A stretch of DNA of 64,000 nt from Steromphala cineraria (taxonomy: Eukaryota; Mollusca; Gastropoda; Trochida; Trochidae). Of this stretch, positions 45,625-58,070 are shown piece after piece (within the stretch, counting starts at the first letter, position 1; each line of letters begins with the position of its first letter). The notes below the pieces were generated by a model, which saw nothing but the letters and a program-made list of their open reading frames with translations, had not been told where the DNA came from and ran no database searches. Position numbers and translations under genes: made by a program. The stretch covers positions 57,048,575 through 57,112,574 of the forward strand of contig OU744725.1 in NCBI GenBank assembly GCA_916613615.1. Reading direction: 5' to 3'.

Positions 45625-46300
45625 GATCCATATTCAAAGTGTAGTGAAGTTCAATATTTTTAGAAGAATTTTAACTGTATTCATTGTATATTTTGCGAAA
45701 TGTTGCGACCAACGTAGAGACAATTTACCAGAATAACCGAAACGGCAGCCGACATAAGGACAAATCAAGTGTGACCATCTTACAATTTGCGTTTTCTAAA
45801 TATCAGCCTAAGTAAACCCAGCCTCAATAATACTCGCCAAACTCCCAAAATTGAGTCTAGCAAAATGTAGTAGCAGTTCACGTCAGCCGACCTTTCGCCG
45901 ACCTATGACCCTCCAACGTCATATGTGCGAATGCATATTATTGTGGCTTGGTAAGACGATCCCTGATTGGTCGATTCGATAGATTTTTAGCAGATGCAAC
46001 CCGCTGCTACAACTTGCTAGACTCAATATCGGCAGTTTAGCGAGTGTTATTAAGGCTAGGTTTACTTAGACTGCCTAAATATATGATTGAAAGCCGTCTT
46101 TGTCACCCACGACTAGATTTTCTTTTCATTTTCTCCGAATCAGGCATTCGTTGCCGGCTTAGTTGAAACCCATCGTGGTGATGACGTCACTGAAAGCGGG
46201 TTCGTACTTTGGACGTCGAATTAAGTATTTAATTATAGATTAAAACATGTAAAAATGATATCAATCTTTCGACGAAATTTTTTTTTAACCGAGTGATAAA
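45625..46300. mobile_element. TIR-B element, copy 4 (decayed, interrupted by C)
   Basis: The left part reads AAAGATCCATATTC through CCGAAACGGCAGCCGACATA to TTTTCTAAATATCA. The right part resumes at GAAAGCCGTCTTTGTC and runs through TGACGTCACTGAAAGCGGGT to TCTTTCGACGAAATTT. The right terminal repeat is lost. Element C is inserted in the middle. Confidence 0.75.
45811..46066. mobile_element. Element C, nested in TIR-B
   Basis: Terminal inverted repeats AGTAAACCCAGCCTCAATAA and, on the right, TTATTAAGGCTAGGTTTACT. Similarity continues through ACTCGC-AAACT and TTGAGTCTAGCAA. The 256-bp body is non-coding and holds CTGATTGGTCGA and GACCTTTCGCCGACC. A partial copy lies at 18800-18971. Confidence 0.82.
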
Positions 46301-46369
46301 CTTATTTTACTCTAATCTTGAATATCAAACAATAACAAGCTTTCAAATGATATTAAATTGAAACAAATG

Positions 46370-46560
46370 ACCTCTCCCCACTTTGGACAATTTTGACATC
46401 TAGACGACTTTACAAGAATGCAAATCACAATCGTTATGACAGAATGTCAAACACATGACACTACATAAATCTCAAACCAGAAAAAAGTGTAAATGCCTTG
46501 TCAAAAGATTTCTAAATGATTTGATAGAAAGTGCCCTCAAGTTTATCTTAATGGTTTTGA
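46370..46560. repeat. Diverged duplicate of 48450-48620
   Basis: GACATCTAGACGACTTTACA, GAATGCAAATCACA, GACAGAATGTCAAA and AAAAAAGTGTAAAT occur in the same order in both places. Each lies just upstream of a TIR-A copy, so a segment including the A element may have been duplicated. Confidence 0.6.
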
Positions 46561-46936
46561 GTATTCAATTGCATCAATCCAAATTTAAAGCACTCAACTT
46601 GCCTTATATCGCGTTAATATAAATATGATATTTCTATATGAGAAAACGGAGACAGTTGTCAACGCATAGGTACAAAACATATTAAATTAGTTTCAGATAT
46701 CTCAACTATAAGCATAAATAAAAATTAAATTTTTGCATACTGAACAAGAGATGATGAAAGAAATTTGAGTATTTCAAATTTTCTGTTAATTATTTTCTAC
46801 AGGTTGTTTCTAGTTCTTATCATAATGTTTCATCTTCGCGTAAATCGCTTAGAGCTATATGTGCACAATTGTATGATAAGAAATACGAAATCAATGTATA
46901 CATTTAAGAAGATCCAAATCCCTCTTTAGCTCTTAA

Positions 46937-47292
46937 AGGGACAGTAGCACGTTTTAGGGGGAGTATAAGGTGATGTCAGGAAAATGAAAATTAATGCTTT
47001 CAATTGAAAGACAGTGTATTTAAACTATATGGAGCAGTGATAATTCAAATATATAATGTAAAGTTTAGCCATGCGATTCCTTTTTCTTACACAAAATAAA
47101 TTATAGGTGTTCACAAACAATGGCCGCCAATGGATTTTATGTGAATCTGCATACTTTTTCAACTGACTATGGATGATTGGCTTGTGTAATGAGATTTTTG
47201 ACAATGTCAAAATAATACATTTATTAGTAACTTATAATTATCAGTGAAAAATTTGAAATATAAAATTATTAAAAAACGTGCTTCTGCCCCCT
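46937..47292. mobile_element. TIR-A element, copy 5
   Basis: Left end AGGGACAGTAGCACG after TTAA; right end CGTGCTTCTGCCCC, where the TTAA is lost. Confidence 0.85.
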
Positions 47293-48191
47293 TGTGATCA
47301 TAATAACATCAGAAAAAGAAAAACGAAAAAATCAAGGGGGTGATAAATTGTATTGGATTGTGTTGTCATTCAAACTTTGATGTTTTGGAATAAAAAAACA
47401 TTGCACGTATATTGTCTAATCTTCACATAATCCAAACAAATCTGTTTCTTCTTTATTTGAAAAACATTGAGCATCACTGTTTATAATCTATCGTCAACCC
47501 ATAGATAGATATCAATACAGTGTATATCATACAGACCGCAATATTGTAGTACAGCAGATAACTGAAATCAGTATATTTATCAGAGCATGTATAAAATGTA
47601 TTAACAAACTAGTATATCGTTATTGTTTGATGTAATACATAGTTCAATATCCATTCCTAGTTATAATAATACCACCAAGAACGAACGACTCTTCACACAT
47701 CCTAGGATATCAAGCTGTCACCAACATAATAATGACAACTATGAATTCTATTCATTATTTCACAAAACATTGACTCAATTCATGACTATATCGACCATTT
47801 CTGTTGATATGAATTAAACTGACAGGTGGTAACCATAGAACATAATCAATATTTCTACATAAATATTGGTAACAATACCTCCTCCCTTTAACAATAGGCA
47901 ATGAGACGGAAAGCCTGCTATCTTAAATTCTGCACGATGTGGTATTGTTAACTTTATGAAATACTGATGTCATCTATCTAGAAGATACACCAAGCTTGTT
48001 TTAAAATCAGAGACGTGTTATAGTGGATTGACAGCGAGTAATTTTCAAATTGACATCGAACGCTCTATCAATCCAGTATGACATGTAACTGATATTCAAA
48101 AATATGTTAATCTCCATTCTGCCATGACAATTTTAATCATGAACTCTTTGTTTAAGCGATTGTAAAAAGTCCAACTTCCGTCATTTGCTCA
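47293..48191. other. AT-rich spacer
   Basis: A 64-codon plus-strand frame at 47623-47817 has no domain. Nothing else recognised. Confidence 0.4.
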
Positions 48192-48240
48192 ATCATGATT
48201 TCATGACTTGATCTGCCTCTTTCAATTCTTTCCCCGGGAT
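48192..48240. repeat. Family Z arm remnant, copy 4
   Basis: TTTCATGACTTGATCTGCCTC followed by a decayed TTCCCC end. A single arm only. Confidence 0.6.
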
Positions 48241-48739
48241 TTGTCAACGAAGTTTATTGAATTTGATTATAAAAGACAAGTATGAGAGAAACAAACCACT
48301 TTGACGATTTGGTTGTAGCAACAAGTGTATCTATTATGCTTGAAAACATCTAAATCACTTGTGACATATACTTCTTTAACGAATTTTTTAACATCATATG
48401 AAATTTTAATAAATAACCAGTTATCAAAGATATTGAATGGAATCAAATGTACTTTCCGCGATATTGCCAATATTGATATCTGGACGATTTGACGAGAGTG
48501 CAAATCACACACACTTTGACAGATTGTCAAATTCTGCCACTCTATAAAATTCTGACAAGAAAAAGTGTAAATTCAATGTAAAAGAATATTTTTTTTCAAA
48601 ATGATTTGATTGACTTGATTGTTTCGAGTTTCTACCTTGGATTAAATCATGTAAATGTGAATCTGAATTATCAGAGGAAGAAAGCAGATCATATGAAATA
48701 TGCATGTGACAAGATAAATTTGAGTATAGTTCTCATTAA

Positions 48740-49077
48740 AGGGGCAGTGGGACGTTTTTTATATTTAAAAATTTCACCGATAACTGTACGTTAATGCTAC
48801 ATATTTTGAAAGTGGCAAAAATCTCATTACACAAACCAATCATCCATAGCCAGAGAACAGATTATAAAGATTCACACAAAGTCCAATGGCGGCCATTTGT
48901 GTGTGAATACATTTAATGCATATTGTATAAGTTATTATATAAACGGGATCGCACGGCTTTATATTTGATTTTGAACTGCTTCATTTAGTTTAAATACATT
49001 GTCTTTCAATTGGAACCATTTATCTTAATTTTCCTAACATCACTTTATATTCCCACTAGATACATGCTACTGCCCCT
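48740..49077. mobile_element. TIR-A element, copy 6
   Basis: Ends AGGGGCAGTGGGACG and CATGCTACTGCCCCT, both bordered by TTAA (48736-48739 and 49078-49081). Confidence 0.87.
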
Positions 49078-51136
49078 TTAAGGTAGTTAACGCGGGAAGA
49101 GTCAGATAATGTAAAACGTGTGACGATGACACACATGTTGGCTAAACAAAAAGGATCTTCATATCTTGTGTTCGAAATGAGAGTTTGAGTTTTAACTAGA
49201 ACCATACATTGACAGAAGTGGTGAATTACAATGCTGAATTAATCGTGTAATTAAAACCTATTTTCCAATACAATACAATAATAATACATTCTTATAATAA
49301 TTGTTTAATTTATGATATACACATTAAAACTCATGGTGGCTAATTTACCATTTACAAAAAGCAAATATATAATTTATTATATGTAAGATTGTGTTGGCTC
49401 ATAGTGTCACGTAAGAGTGGATATATCTTGCAAAATATTGACAACATCCAGTCACTGTTACTGAATAATTACAAAATATGAAACCGATTTTTGTAATTTA
49501 TATGTTTTAAGTATAAGCCACTGTTATTGTGAAGCCATATCATTTTGAACAACATTGAAAATAAGAACATTCCTCAGGCTCAACCGATCAAATTAGAATT
49601 TCTCTGAAAGTGTATGACAGATGATTAAGGTTACCATTGTTGGTGAGAATTGAATGATGTGATGCATACCACAAAATGATTTTGTAGAAATGGATTTGTT
49701 AGACCAGTAAAGTGTATAAAAATAATTGAATGAAATTTCATTATTCTCATAATCGAATATGATACGCTATAACCATTAGACTGTCATTTTAATGCACAAA
49801 ATTTAAGCTCAAACTGAATTGGTGCTCATAATTTCTAATGTGTTTGTCATGTCGCGAAGTGACTGGTCTCCAAATGCATCAATTATTCAGTCACTTCTTT
49901 GTAATACAATTCAAGGATATCTCAATAAAATTCTCTTCATCATATCAATTGACCAAAAATGAAATAGATTTTATCTGAGAGAAATATTGCCAATAACGTT
50001 CTGAATGTATAGATTTGGATATAATGTGTTTTCCATTGAATATTTCACGATTTTAAATGGTGTAATAAATTAAAACTATTCAATACATGTCAATTTTGCA
50101 AAATGACAAAAAGTATTCAAAATGGATCATTCAGAACTGGAACTGGATTTTAATTTCGATATGGCACTGAGGGCATTAATGAGGAACGAGCATATCTATC
50201 ACGTGACCAAACATTAGACAAAATTATAAAATTATGTTTTTTTAGTGTTTTTAACAATCAAAATTATGTGCTGTATTCTAATGTGATACCTTAACGGAAA
50301 TGACTCATTAAATTGGCTAGTGTATATAATATTATAAAAAATCCATTGCATCGATTTTATTACATTGTGCTAATAATAAGAAGTTTTTTAGATATCTATA
50401 GCTAACAGCTTCTTTATCTATATTTCAACATTGACATACAGTTTATAATATGTATTATCATGAATTTAAACACAATTTGGAAGTAGGTAAATGGATGGAA
50501 CATGCTGTTAATTTAGATATTAATAAAAGAAAATATATCTCATGCCATATTGACTGCCATATTATTCCCCTGAAAACACTGTTACTGTTTAACAACCACA
50601 ACAATAACTACAACAAGGTAGCGATAGAGACTTCATATATTTGAACAAAACTCTAAGAATCGAGTTGTTTTTGGAATATAACAATATGAACAGTATGTCA
50701 CGCTGATAAACAATCCTGTGTATTGATAAAGAGTTCTATTAGAAAACTAAATTCTCATAATTCTCTCCTGATTGAAGCAATGGTGACATACAGCCTGACA
50801 ATGATGTTAATTGCATACAGAATCATCGATGTCAATAAAACACTTGTAGCTTGTCATGTTTAAACGGTTACCAATTTGAGGAGTATCCCAATTGAGTGAT
50901 GAGGACATTTCGATATCAGACAACTTGTGATAAAAGCACACTTTAAGCGTCATGCATGAACTTAAGAAAATTCCAACTGATTTATGTTTTGAAAGCCAGA
51001 CATGCGATAGTTTAGTTTGTTAACCTCTTACAGATAGAGTCAAACGTCGTCCTTCTTCCTGCCATATTGTCGGTCAACTCTAGATAATCCATGATTAACT
51101 TTATGATAAATCTCTACAAATACACTATTCTTTCCA
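49078..51136. other. Very AT-rich spacer
   Basis: No gene or shared repeat recognised. Confidence 0.45.
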
Positions 51137-51213
51137 CTCACAGGCAGATCCGTCATGAAAAGGTGATCATGCTTCTGTTACATGACTTGATCTGCCTCTG
51201 TTGGGAGAACATG
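51137..51213. mobile_element. Family Z minimal copy 5 (arms only)
   Basis: TTCCACTCACAGGCAGATC on the left and CTTGATCTGCCTCTGTTGGGAG on the right, with only about 30 bp between arms. An internally deleted element. Confidence 0.75.
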
Positions 51214-51454
51214 ATTGACTGACTTTGTCAGAAGAAATCGAAATAGTGAACTTCGGAGACAAAACTTTTGCATGGCAATTCATTCCATTCTTTTCAAAAG
51301 AAATAGTTCAAACAATTTCCTTTGGCACCGATCAGAAATAGATCCTAGGATTTTATGAACATGAATTGACTTGCAAGCATTTATTTCTGAATACTTGGAG
51401 TTTGATCAGTAACCGCATGGAAATGTTATCAATTATGTCTTCCCGTTTTAAATG

Positions 51455-51560
51455 GTGTCTGAGAAAAGAGGACAGACAGACGCACGGACGGGCGCAAGGA
51501 CCCCAAAGCTATATCCCCCTTCAACATCGTTCGCAGGAAAGAATAGATACATTTATTCGT
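51455..51560. repeat. Dispersed-element edge (GACAGACAGACGCACGGACG)
   Basis: A GACAGACAGACGCACGGACG tract followed by CTATATCCCCCTTC. This resembles the sugar-and-spice edges of molluscan dispersed elements with CCCCC hairpins. Low information. Confidence 0.35.
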
Positions 51561-54118
51561 AGAGCTACAAATGTACATGTTATATCAATCCCAGTGAGTG
51601 CTTATTGGGGGTTTATCTCGATCAGTGGGTATCGCTCTTCATGATATCTTATAATATGCAATATTTTTCTGTTGAAAAATTAAAAGGTTGATATTTTATA
51701 AATAATTATTAAGAAAAAAGAAATCCATTTGTCGGAAATTTTAAACTTCTTTTAGATTGAAATGCCTTTTTCATCTACCATTGTCAGTGAAATTAAGTGA
51801 AATTGATTTTAAGGATGACACAATATGTAAATTTGTTTAAATTACCGCTTTGATGATATCAAATAGTAATTCCCATTATCATGCATTAAATCTAAAATTC
51901 AAAATTAAATACTTAAACGAGTAATTGCTAAAACGATTTCAATTCCTGTTCTACAATGCATCAATTCGTCCAATCTCTTCATTGAATGACAGTTAAATGG
52001 CATGTCAATAAAACCGTAATTTAAAAAAAACCACATCCAATTTGCCTACATAACGATTAGCAATACAATTCTAAAGCTACATGTATGACTTTTTATAAAA
52101 TGTTTCTCCTATTGAATACGCTGTTACACGTTAATATTCTTGAACATGTCCTTGTCTTTTATGCCCCTTTTGGTTTTTTATGTAGAAATCGGTAATCCTC
52201 GTTGTTGATAGCCCTTGTGTAGATTGTTATTCAACTCCAAAAGCTGGTTACATGTTTGATAATAGTTACCAGTGCTGCGAAAAATTGCATAAAAATTCAA
52301 AATATTGCGATACATATTAAAATTTGATTGAAATTAGGGGTCTTCAGGTGTACAGTAGTATATATTCAAAATATATTTGTAAAATAAAATACCGACTCTA
52401 TCCGGTAATAATATTGTGTATATATTTTGTGTAATATAATGTTTTTGACGATGTTGAAAACATTGTGGCGTTTCTTTTTGACATTGATAGTAAGAAAATC
52501 TATAGTGAAGTAAATAAATCTACGATGGTTCACCAGTAAATTTTCAGGATTTTCATAGATAACATGTTCAGCGACGAAAGGATTTGGTTGTAATGCAATT
52601 GAAGACCAATGGAAACATGCAAGTTTATTCAACAGTTTTGCTATATTTTGAGACGTGGATAAGACGTTTTTCATCTAAATGGAGCCACTTAGTGACTTGT
52701 CGAGGGTCTTTTATGCCAAACGTTACCTATAGTGTCATCTGATCGAACAGTATCGACTGTTACAGGAAAGTATCATTTCAAAGCCGTTTAGTGATAACAG
52801 AAAGGTTTAAAGATTGTGATTTTGATTGAAAATCAGACAATGACTTGAGTCAATAATAGTGAAACGTAATTTTGGTTATCATTATCACCATGAATGCCAG
52901 TTACGTGTTGATACTGTATGGTAGGTTTTATAACTAGTATTCATGCCAAATGGACGTGAAAAGTTTGGCGAAAATAAACGGTGGTTTTAAGATTTTTTAT
53001 TTTAAAATAAATGGTTATCTTATATGAGATATTTAAAATTTTATCATGATTTATACAATTGACGTTCGTTTCAAAGCTTAACATTATGTGATTAATATTA
53101 CGAGGTGGCTCTTTACAAAATACATATATTGTTCAATTGCGTTTTTTTAATAGTACTGTGTTTATATAAAGATTGCACTTCACCAAAACAATAACTAAAA
53201 AGTTCAAAAGTTCAGATTTAATGTGTAATTATTTCAATAGATATAATCACACACTGAATCAGTACTGTTTTGTTAACCTTTACATTACCCGTAAGATAAT
53301 TAATGTTACTTGCTTGTTAATTGCTTCAGCGCCGTAATAAAATTGACCGAACAGTAAATCACTCCACCATTGGCCCCGAGGAACATACCCCCATGATGAA
53401 TGATTAAAGGTATGTTTGTACAGCTCATGTTTCACATGGAAACGTCTCCAGGCCAATTACCATTGCATTGCCTTGACACCCAGTGGCATAAACATATAGT
53501 GTAGAGGGGCAACATGCTTAAGTGATTGATAAGGCAAACAGGAACCAATGAAAGCGAATATTATGCAAGACTTTTGTAATAATATCATCTTAAATAAATC
53601 ACATTATCTTTCGTCATTTAATCATATTCCTAAGAAATTTGTTAACGTCTTAACCTTAGAAAATCTTCAAAATTCAATAATTTTATTTTTAAGCAGAAAA
53701 AAGAAATGTAATATGCAGTTGAAACAACACCTCGTCAATAGATAAAAATTATATAGAAGATATTCTATATCTGCATATCTTCTGTTCATGAAATATCGTG
53801 TGCGTCATTGTTTTAAATATAACTAAGTTGTGTTTATGACTTTATCGATCTCAGCTAGAGTTTAACTGACTGAAATATCGCGTGTCTTGTTTCCATATCA
53901 TACAATATCAGAGTGGATTTCCTTTCTTATTAGGCATGACCAGTTCAAGTGTGTGTTAATCACGGGTTTGACAAACATCTTAATACACTCATCACTCTCT
54001 TTAAATAGTATTAATTGGTTTATCTTAAGAACTCCTACATCACGATGACACCTACGATTTGCAGTATGACATGCATGCAACCAGAGCTTATGGGGGTATT
54101 TAAACTCCAATTTGTTAA
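51561..54118. other. AT-rich spacer, two unconvincing frames
   Basis: The minus-strand frame 52674-52366 starts at an ATG right after an acceptor-like CCATTTAG and reads 102 codons, but has no domain. The minus-strand frame 54110-53898 is open for 70 codons with a GTAGGA donor-like site. Neither is called. Confidence 0.35.
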
Positions 54119-54165
54119 AGGGGCAGTAGCACGTTTTTTGAAAATTTTTTGGTTTTGCAATATCT
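54119..54165. mobile_element. TIR-A end fragment, copy 7
   Basis: AGGGGCAGTAGCACGTTTTTTG after TTAA, then unrelated sequence. Only one end remains, 150 bp before copy 8. Confidence 0.75.
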
Positions 54166-54272
54166 TTTCTCAGGTATAACTTTATTTACATTCAAGTATA
54201 CAAACCATTTTACATATGTGAGTGTTTTGGTTGAGTTGCAACATATCATGCAGGTAATTTCCCACATGTTAA

Positions 54273-54627
54273 AGGGGCAGTAGCACGTTTTATGAAAATT
54301 TTAGATTTTAAATTTTTCACTGATAATTGTAAGTTAATGCTTAATGTATTATTTTGATATCGTCAAAAAATCTCATTATACAAACCAATCATTCATAGTC
54401 AGAGAACAAATTATAAAGATTCAACTAAGGTCCATTGGCGACCATTTTTGTATGAGCATCTTTAATTCATTTGTGTATGACAAAGGAATCAAATGACTGA
54501 ACTTTACATTATTTATTTGATTTATTACTGTTCCATTAAAGTTAAATACGTTGTCTTTCAATTTGAACCATTTCTTTTCATTTTCCTGACATCTCCTTGT
54601 GTTCCCCCTTAATGTGGTACTGCCCCT
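54273..54627. mobile_element. TIR-A element, copy 8
   Basis: Left end AGGGGCAGTAGCACG after TTAA (54269-54272); right end GTGGTACTGCCCCTT with the TTAA altered. The core is GGTCCATTGGCGACCATTTT, a one-base change from the usual core. Confidence 0.85.
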
Positions 54628-56560
54628 TGAAATGATTACTAAATCCTCATCGCAAAGTTTACTGTTTCATCAGATGATAAAATCAGCAAAACAAATGTAT
54701 AATTTGTTGGTTTGTTATTTTTATACGCAAAATGCAATCTTGATCAACATCAATAACCACTCAAGAGAATTCTGTACTTAATGAATTGATGCAATTGCAT
54801 ATCTAAAACTCAAAAGAGATCTTGTTTGGCATGTAAGTCTCATGCGTGTATGTCTCCTATTCCTATTCACGTGTTTGATTGCCTATAAACGAAATAATCG
54901 GCAACTCTTTACATTCTTACACTTTGAACAAGGTGATTGTTACTTATATCAGATCAGATCAGATCAGATCAGAAACAGAATCTTTACTGCAAGTTTTAAC
55001 ATTCATCTATACTTATGTTTTTATATTACATTTTACATTATCAGAGTTACGTTCCTACCAATCTCTTTTCCAAATACTGAGTTCGGTAGGTAAACCATTT
55101 AACAATATTCTGACATCAATTGTTAATACATTTCGTTTATTTCTTAATGTTTACAGTCCTTTTCGCGTGTAGTAATATCCTGACAACTTCAATGTTATGA
55201 TTGTCAGTTCCACAGTTGCTGTGGAAACGCATGTGCATATGCATATTCTTGTGGAAAGAACAATGCCGTCTCATAAGACATTACATGTTTCTAAATGTGC
55301 TTACCTCCTAAAGTCCTTCGCACGACCCTTCAAATAGTGTGTCCCTCTCTATAAATATAAACTAACTAAGCTTTCTTGTGTGTTCATTAATCATGTTCCT
55401 AATATTAATTGTTGGGCATCTTTAATGTCGGCAATCAAGTTGCACTAGAAATGGGTTTAAGCTTTACACAAACCATGAAGTCATGTACTTATAAGAAAAT
55501 AAATGCAAGTCACACGTGTAATATGTCAACTGCAAGTAAATATGTTTTGAAACAATTGTTATCCATATGTGATGTAATAAGTCTTGACAAAAATACGACA
55601 TGTTGAAAATGTGTGATAAACTCTAACGGTAATCTAATTGGTCGGTTGAGAAAACCACGTCACATCGGAAAGATGGACTACTTTATGGGCTTACCAACTA
55701 TTGCTTTAGCACTGCAGAAATCTTCCGGGTTCCCCACCATTACCAACTTTTTGTTTTAGAATCGCAGAAAGCTTCCGGGTTCCACGCGAAAAGCGTGCAG
55801 CACGTGCAAAGTCGTGGCAACTGACAATGGGTTCGGGGTGAACCAGTGCATTCATGTCAATTCATCTGTCTGATATGACACAAAATCCTGGACCTTGAAT
55901 TACAGAGCATGTCAATTCTTCTTTGTTTGATATTTGTTGATAACAAATAATAGATTAAAACGAATTGGTGATTTCTGTGACCGAGTTGAAGATGTATCAC
56001 TACGCGTTGACACAATTGATTTAACAATTGACGATGTATTCAATTTATTTAAAATCGGAATTATGACATTCTGACAGTTTGGATAATAATGAAATTAACA
56101 CCCTAGCGAGATGTCTTATGGTTTTTACAACACTCGTGCATATCAAATGAAATTTCCCTCACTCTGCAAAATGTTATTTAAGTCACTCGTTTTGTAAAAA
56201 CAATATTAAACTTGCCTGGGTATTAATCATTTTCTCTTTAATATTTATTATTCAAACAAAGGTATACATATAAAAAAATTCAATTATATTGAATTTCCCA
56301 TTAGTTATTGCAAAACATTATGTTGTATTGTACTGACATCTCAAACGTGTATGAAATATACTGGACATTCTTAAATTTCATTGTATTTGTTGTGACCTTT
56401 GCGATATCGACACTCTATATTATACAATTATAGACTGGTGATGAGGTCAATACCTGTTTTATAATTGTTTTCCTCGGGTCTATAAAACAAGTTTTGACCA
56501 AAACTCACCAGTCAATAATTGTTTTATTATGTCTGGGCCAAAAAAAAAAACCAAAAGAAA
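54628..56560. other. Mostly AT-rich spacer
   Basis: Contains a five-unit ATCAG microsatellite (54948-54972), a duplicated GAAATCTTCCGGGTTCC / GAAAGCTTCCGGGTTCC pair near 55720 and 55770, and a weak hairpin at 56110-56215 with TTTTTACAA arms. No gene supported. Confidence 0.45.
54948..54972. repeat. ATCAG microsatellite, five units
   Basis: Five perfect ATCAG units, each containing GATC across the junction. Confidence 0.97.
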
Positions 56561-56618
56561 ATAGAAAACTACAGTAATGAGCGGCATTTGGGTTCGATTG
56601 TTGGCAAGGACGGGTCAA

Positions 56619-56730
56619 TGACGTCATGATAGTAACTCAAGTCAATATCACTTTTGGTCAGACTCGGGGTCACGGGGGTCAAGTCAATATCACTTTCTGT
56701 CAACTGTCACGTGACCGTTTCTCGACCAAT
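56619..56730. promoter_or_regulatory. Promoter-like cluster: CRE, E-box palindrome, CCAAT
   Basis: TGACGTCA at 56619-56626, GTCACGTGAC at 56706-56715 and CCAAT at 56726-56730 lie within 112 bp. A duplicated TCAAGTCAATATCACTTT unit (56638 and 56679) lies between them. Perfect CREB/ATF and bHLH-zip palindromes this close together in AT-rich DNA are unusual. A short plus-strand open segment follows at 56790-56845 after ACATTTCAG (HSARAAQINYASISYDK then stop). Which strand would be driven is not known. Confidence 0.4.
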
Positions 56731-57149
56731 CGGATTGCCGAAAAAATACGCTAACATAATAAACTTTGTTATTACTGCATGTACATTTCAGCATTCTGCC
56801 CGTGCAGCACAAATTAATTATGCTTCCATAAGCTACGACAAATAAACGCAGTTCTCTGGAGTCATTGAAAGTGTACGGGGAACAAGCGAACCTCCTTATC
56901 AATACGTGCTTAATCATTCCTTTTTCTATGTTATTGTTTAAAAGTAGTTTGTATAATTGAATGGTTCGTCAGTTTCCAAATGCACTGTAGTGAGCGTGAG
57001 TGCACGTGAATCCAACCAGATTAATCCTTAACTTATTTGATTTCAAATTCTATTCAAAGGGAATTTCAATTTTATTGATTAGTTATTCCCTTGCTTGAAG
57101 GCATAGGGTTATGTGCACTAAGATAAAAGAAAAAAACTTCATGAAAATG

Positions 57150-58070
57150 ATATCCCCTTCCTCATCCAACCTTCTCACCTTCCCTGCTCAATCTTCCCAC
57201 ATCCGAACCCAATCCTCTACACTCCCCCTAAAATATCATCCTAATCTTCTCCTCACGTCCAACCTAAACTCCTCATCCAACCAATCTTCTTCCCATCCCA
57301 CCTAATCTCACCATCCTGACCCAATCATTTCCCTATTCCACCTAATCTCCCAATCCCAATAATATTTTGACCATCCAACCTAATCTCCCCCTCCCCATCC
57401 CCACCCGAAACCAATCTTCTCCCAACCCGAAGTAATCTTCTCCCCAACCCCACGAAACCTTCTCCTATTCCCACCCAACCCTTCTGATATTCCCACCCAA
57501 TCTTCTCCCCATCCCCATCCCAAACCAATCATCTCCCAACTCGAAGAAATCTTTTCCCTAATCCCCACCCACAGTCCTTCCCCAACCAAACCTAATCTTC
57601 TCCCCATCAAACCAAATCTTTTCCCTATCCCAGCCCAATCGCCTTTCCAACCTACTCTTCAAATTCTCCCCATCCCCATTCAATCTTCTCCTCATCCCAA
57701 ACCCAATCTTTCCCCCATTCCAGCCTTATCTTCTCCCCATCCCAACTAATCTCCCCTTACTCGCCCAATCTTATCCCCTTTCCTACCAAATCTTCCCTCA
57801 TCCCAACCCAATCTTCTCTCATCCCTACGTAATCGTCTTCCCATCCAACCTAAACTCTCCAACCCCACCAATCTTAGCTTCTCCCAATTCCATCTAATCT
57901 CCACCAAATCATTTCAAAATCATCCCCCCCCCCCCCCCCCCCGCAAATCTTTTCTCACTAAATCTTCACTTCCCAAACTTCCCCCATCCCAACTAACCTT
58001 CCCATCTTCCCAACTCAAGCTTCCCCGAAACCCAAACCCAACATTCCCCCTTCCAATCTAATCTCTCTAA
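57150..58070. repeat. Degenerate pyrimidine-rich tract, about 0.9 kb
   Basis: A loose repeat of AATCTTCTCCCCATCCCAAC type with units of roughly 20-30 bp, almost free of G on the plus strand. It includes an uninterrupted run of 19 C at 57924-57942. The long frames on both strands here are artefacts of low complexity. Confidence 0.93.

Noticed and set aside
52366..52674. 102-codon minus-strand frame starting at an ATG
   Set aside because: No recognisable domain, no donor in a useful place, and AT-rich codons typical of chance frames.
57325..57610. Two overlapping 67-76 codon G/W-rich minus-strand frames
   Set aside because: They are translations of the pyrimidine-rich low-complexity tract; the composition is dictated by the repeat.
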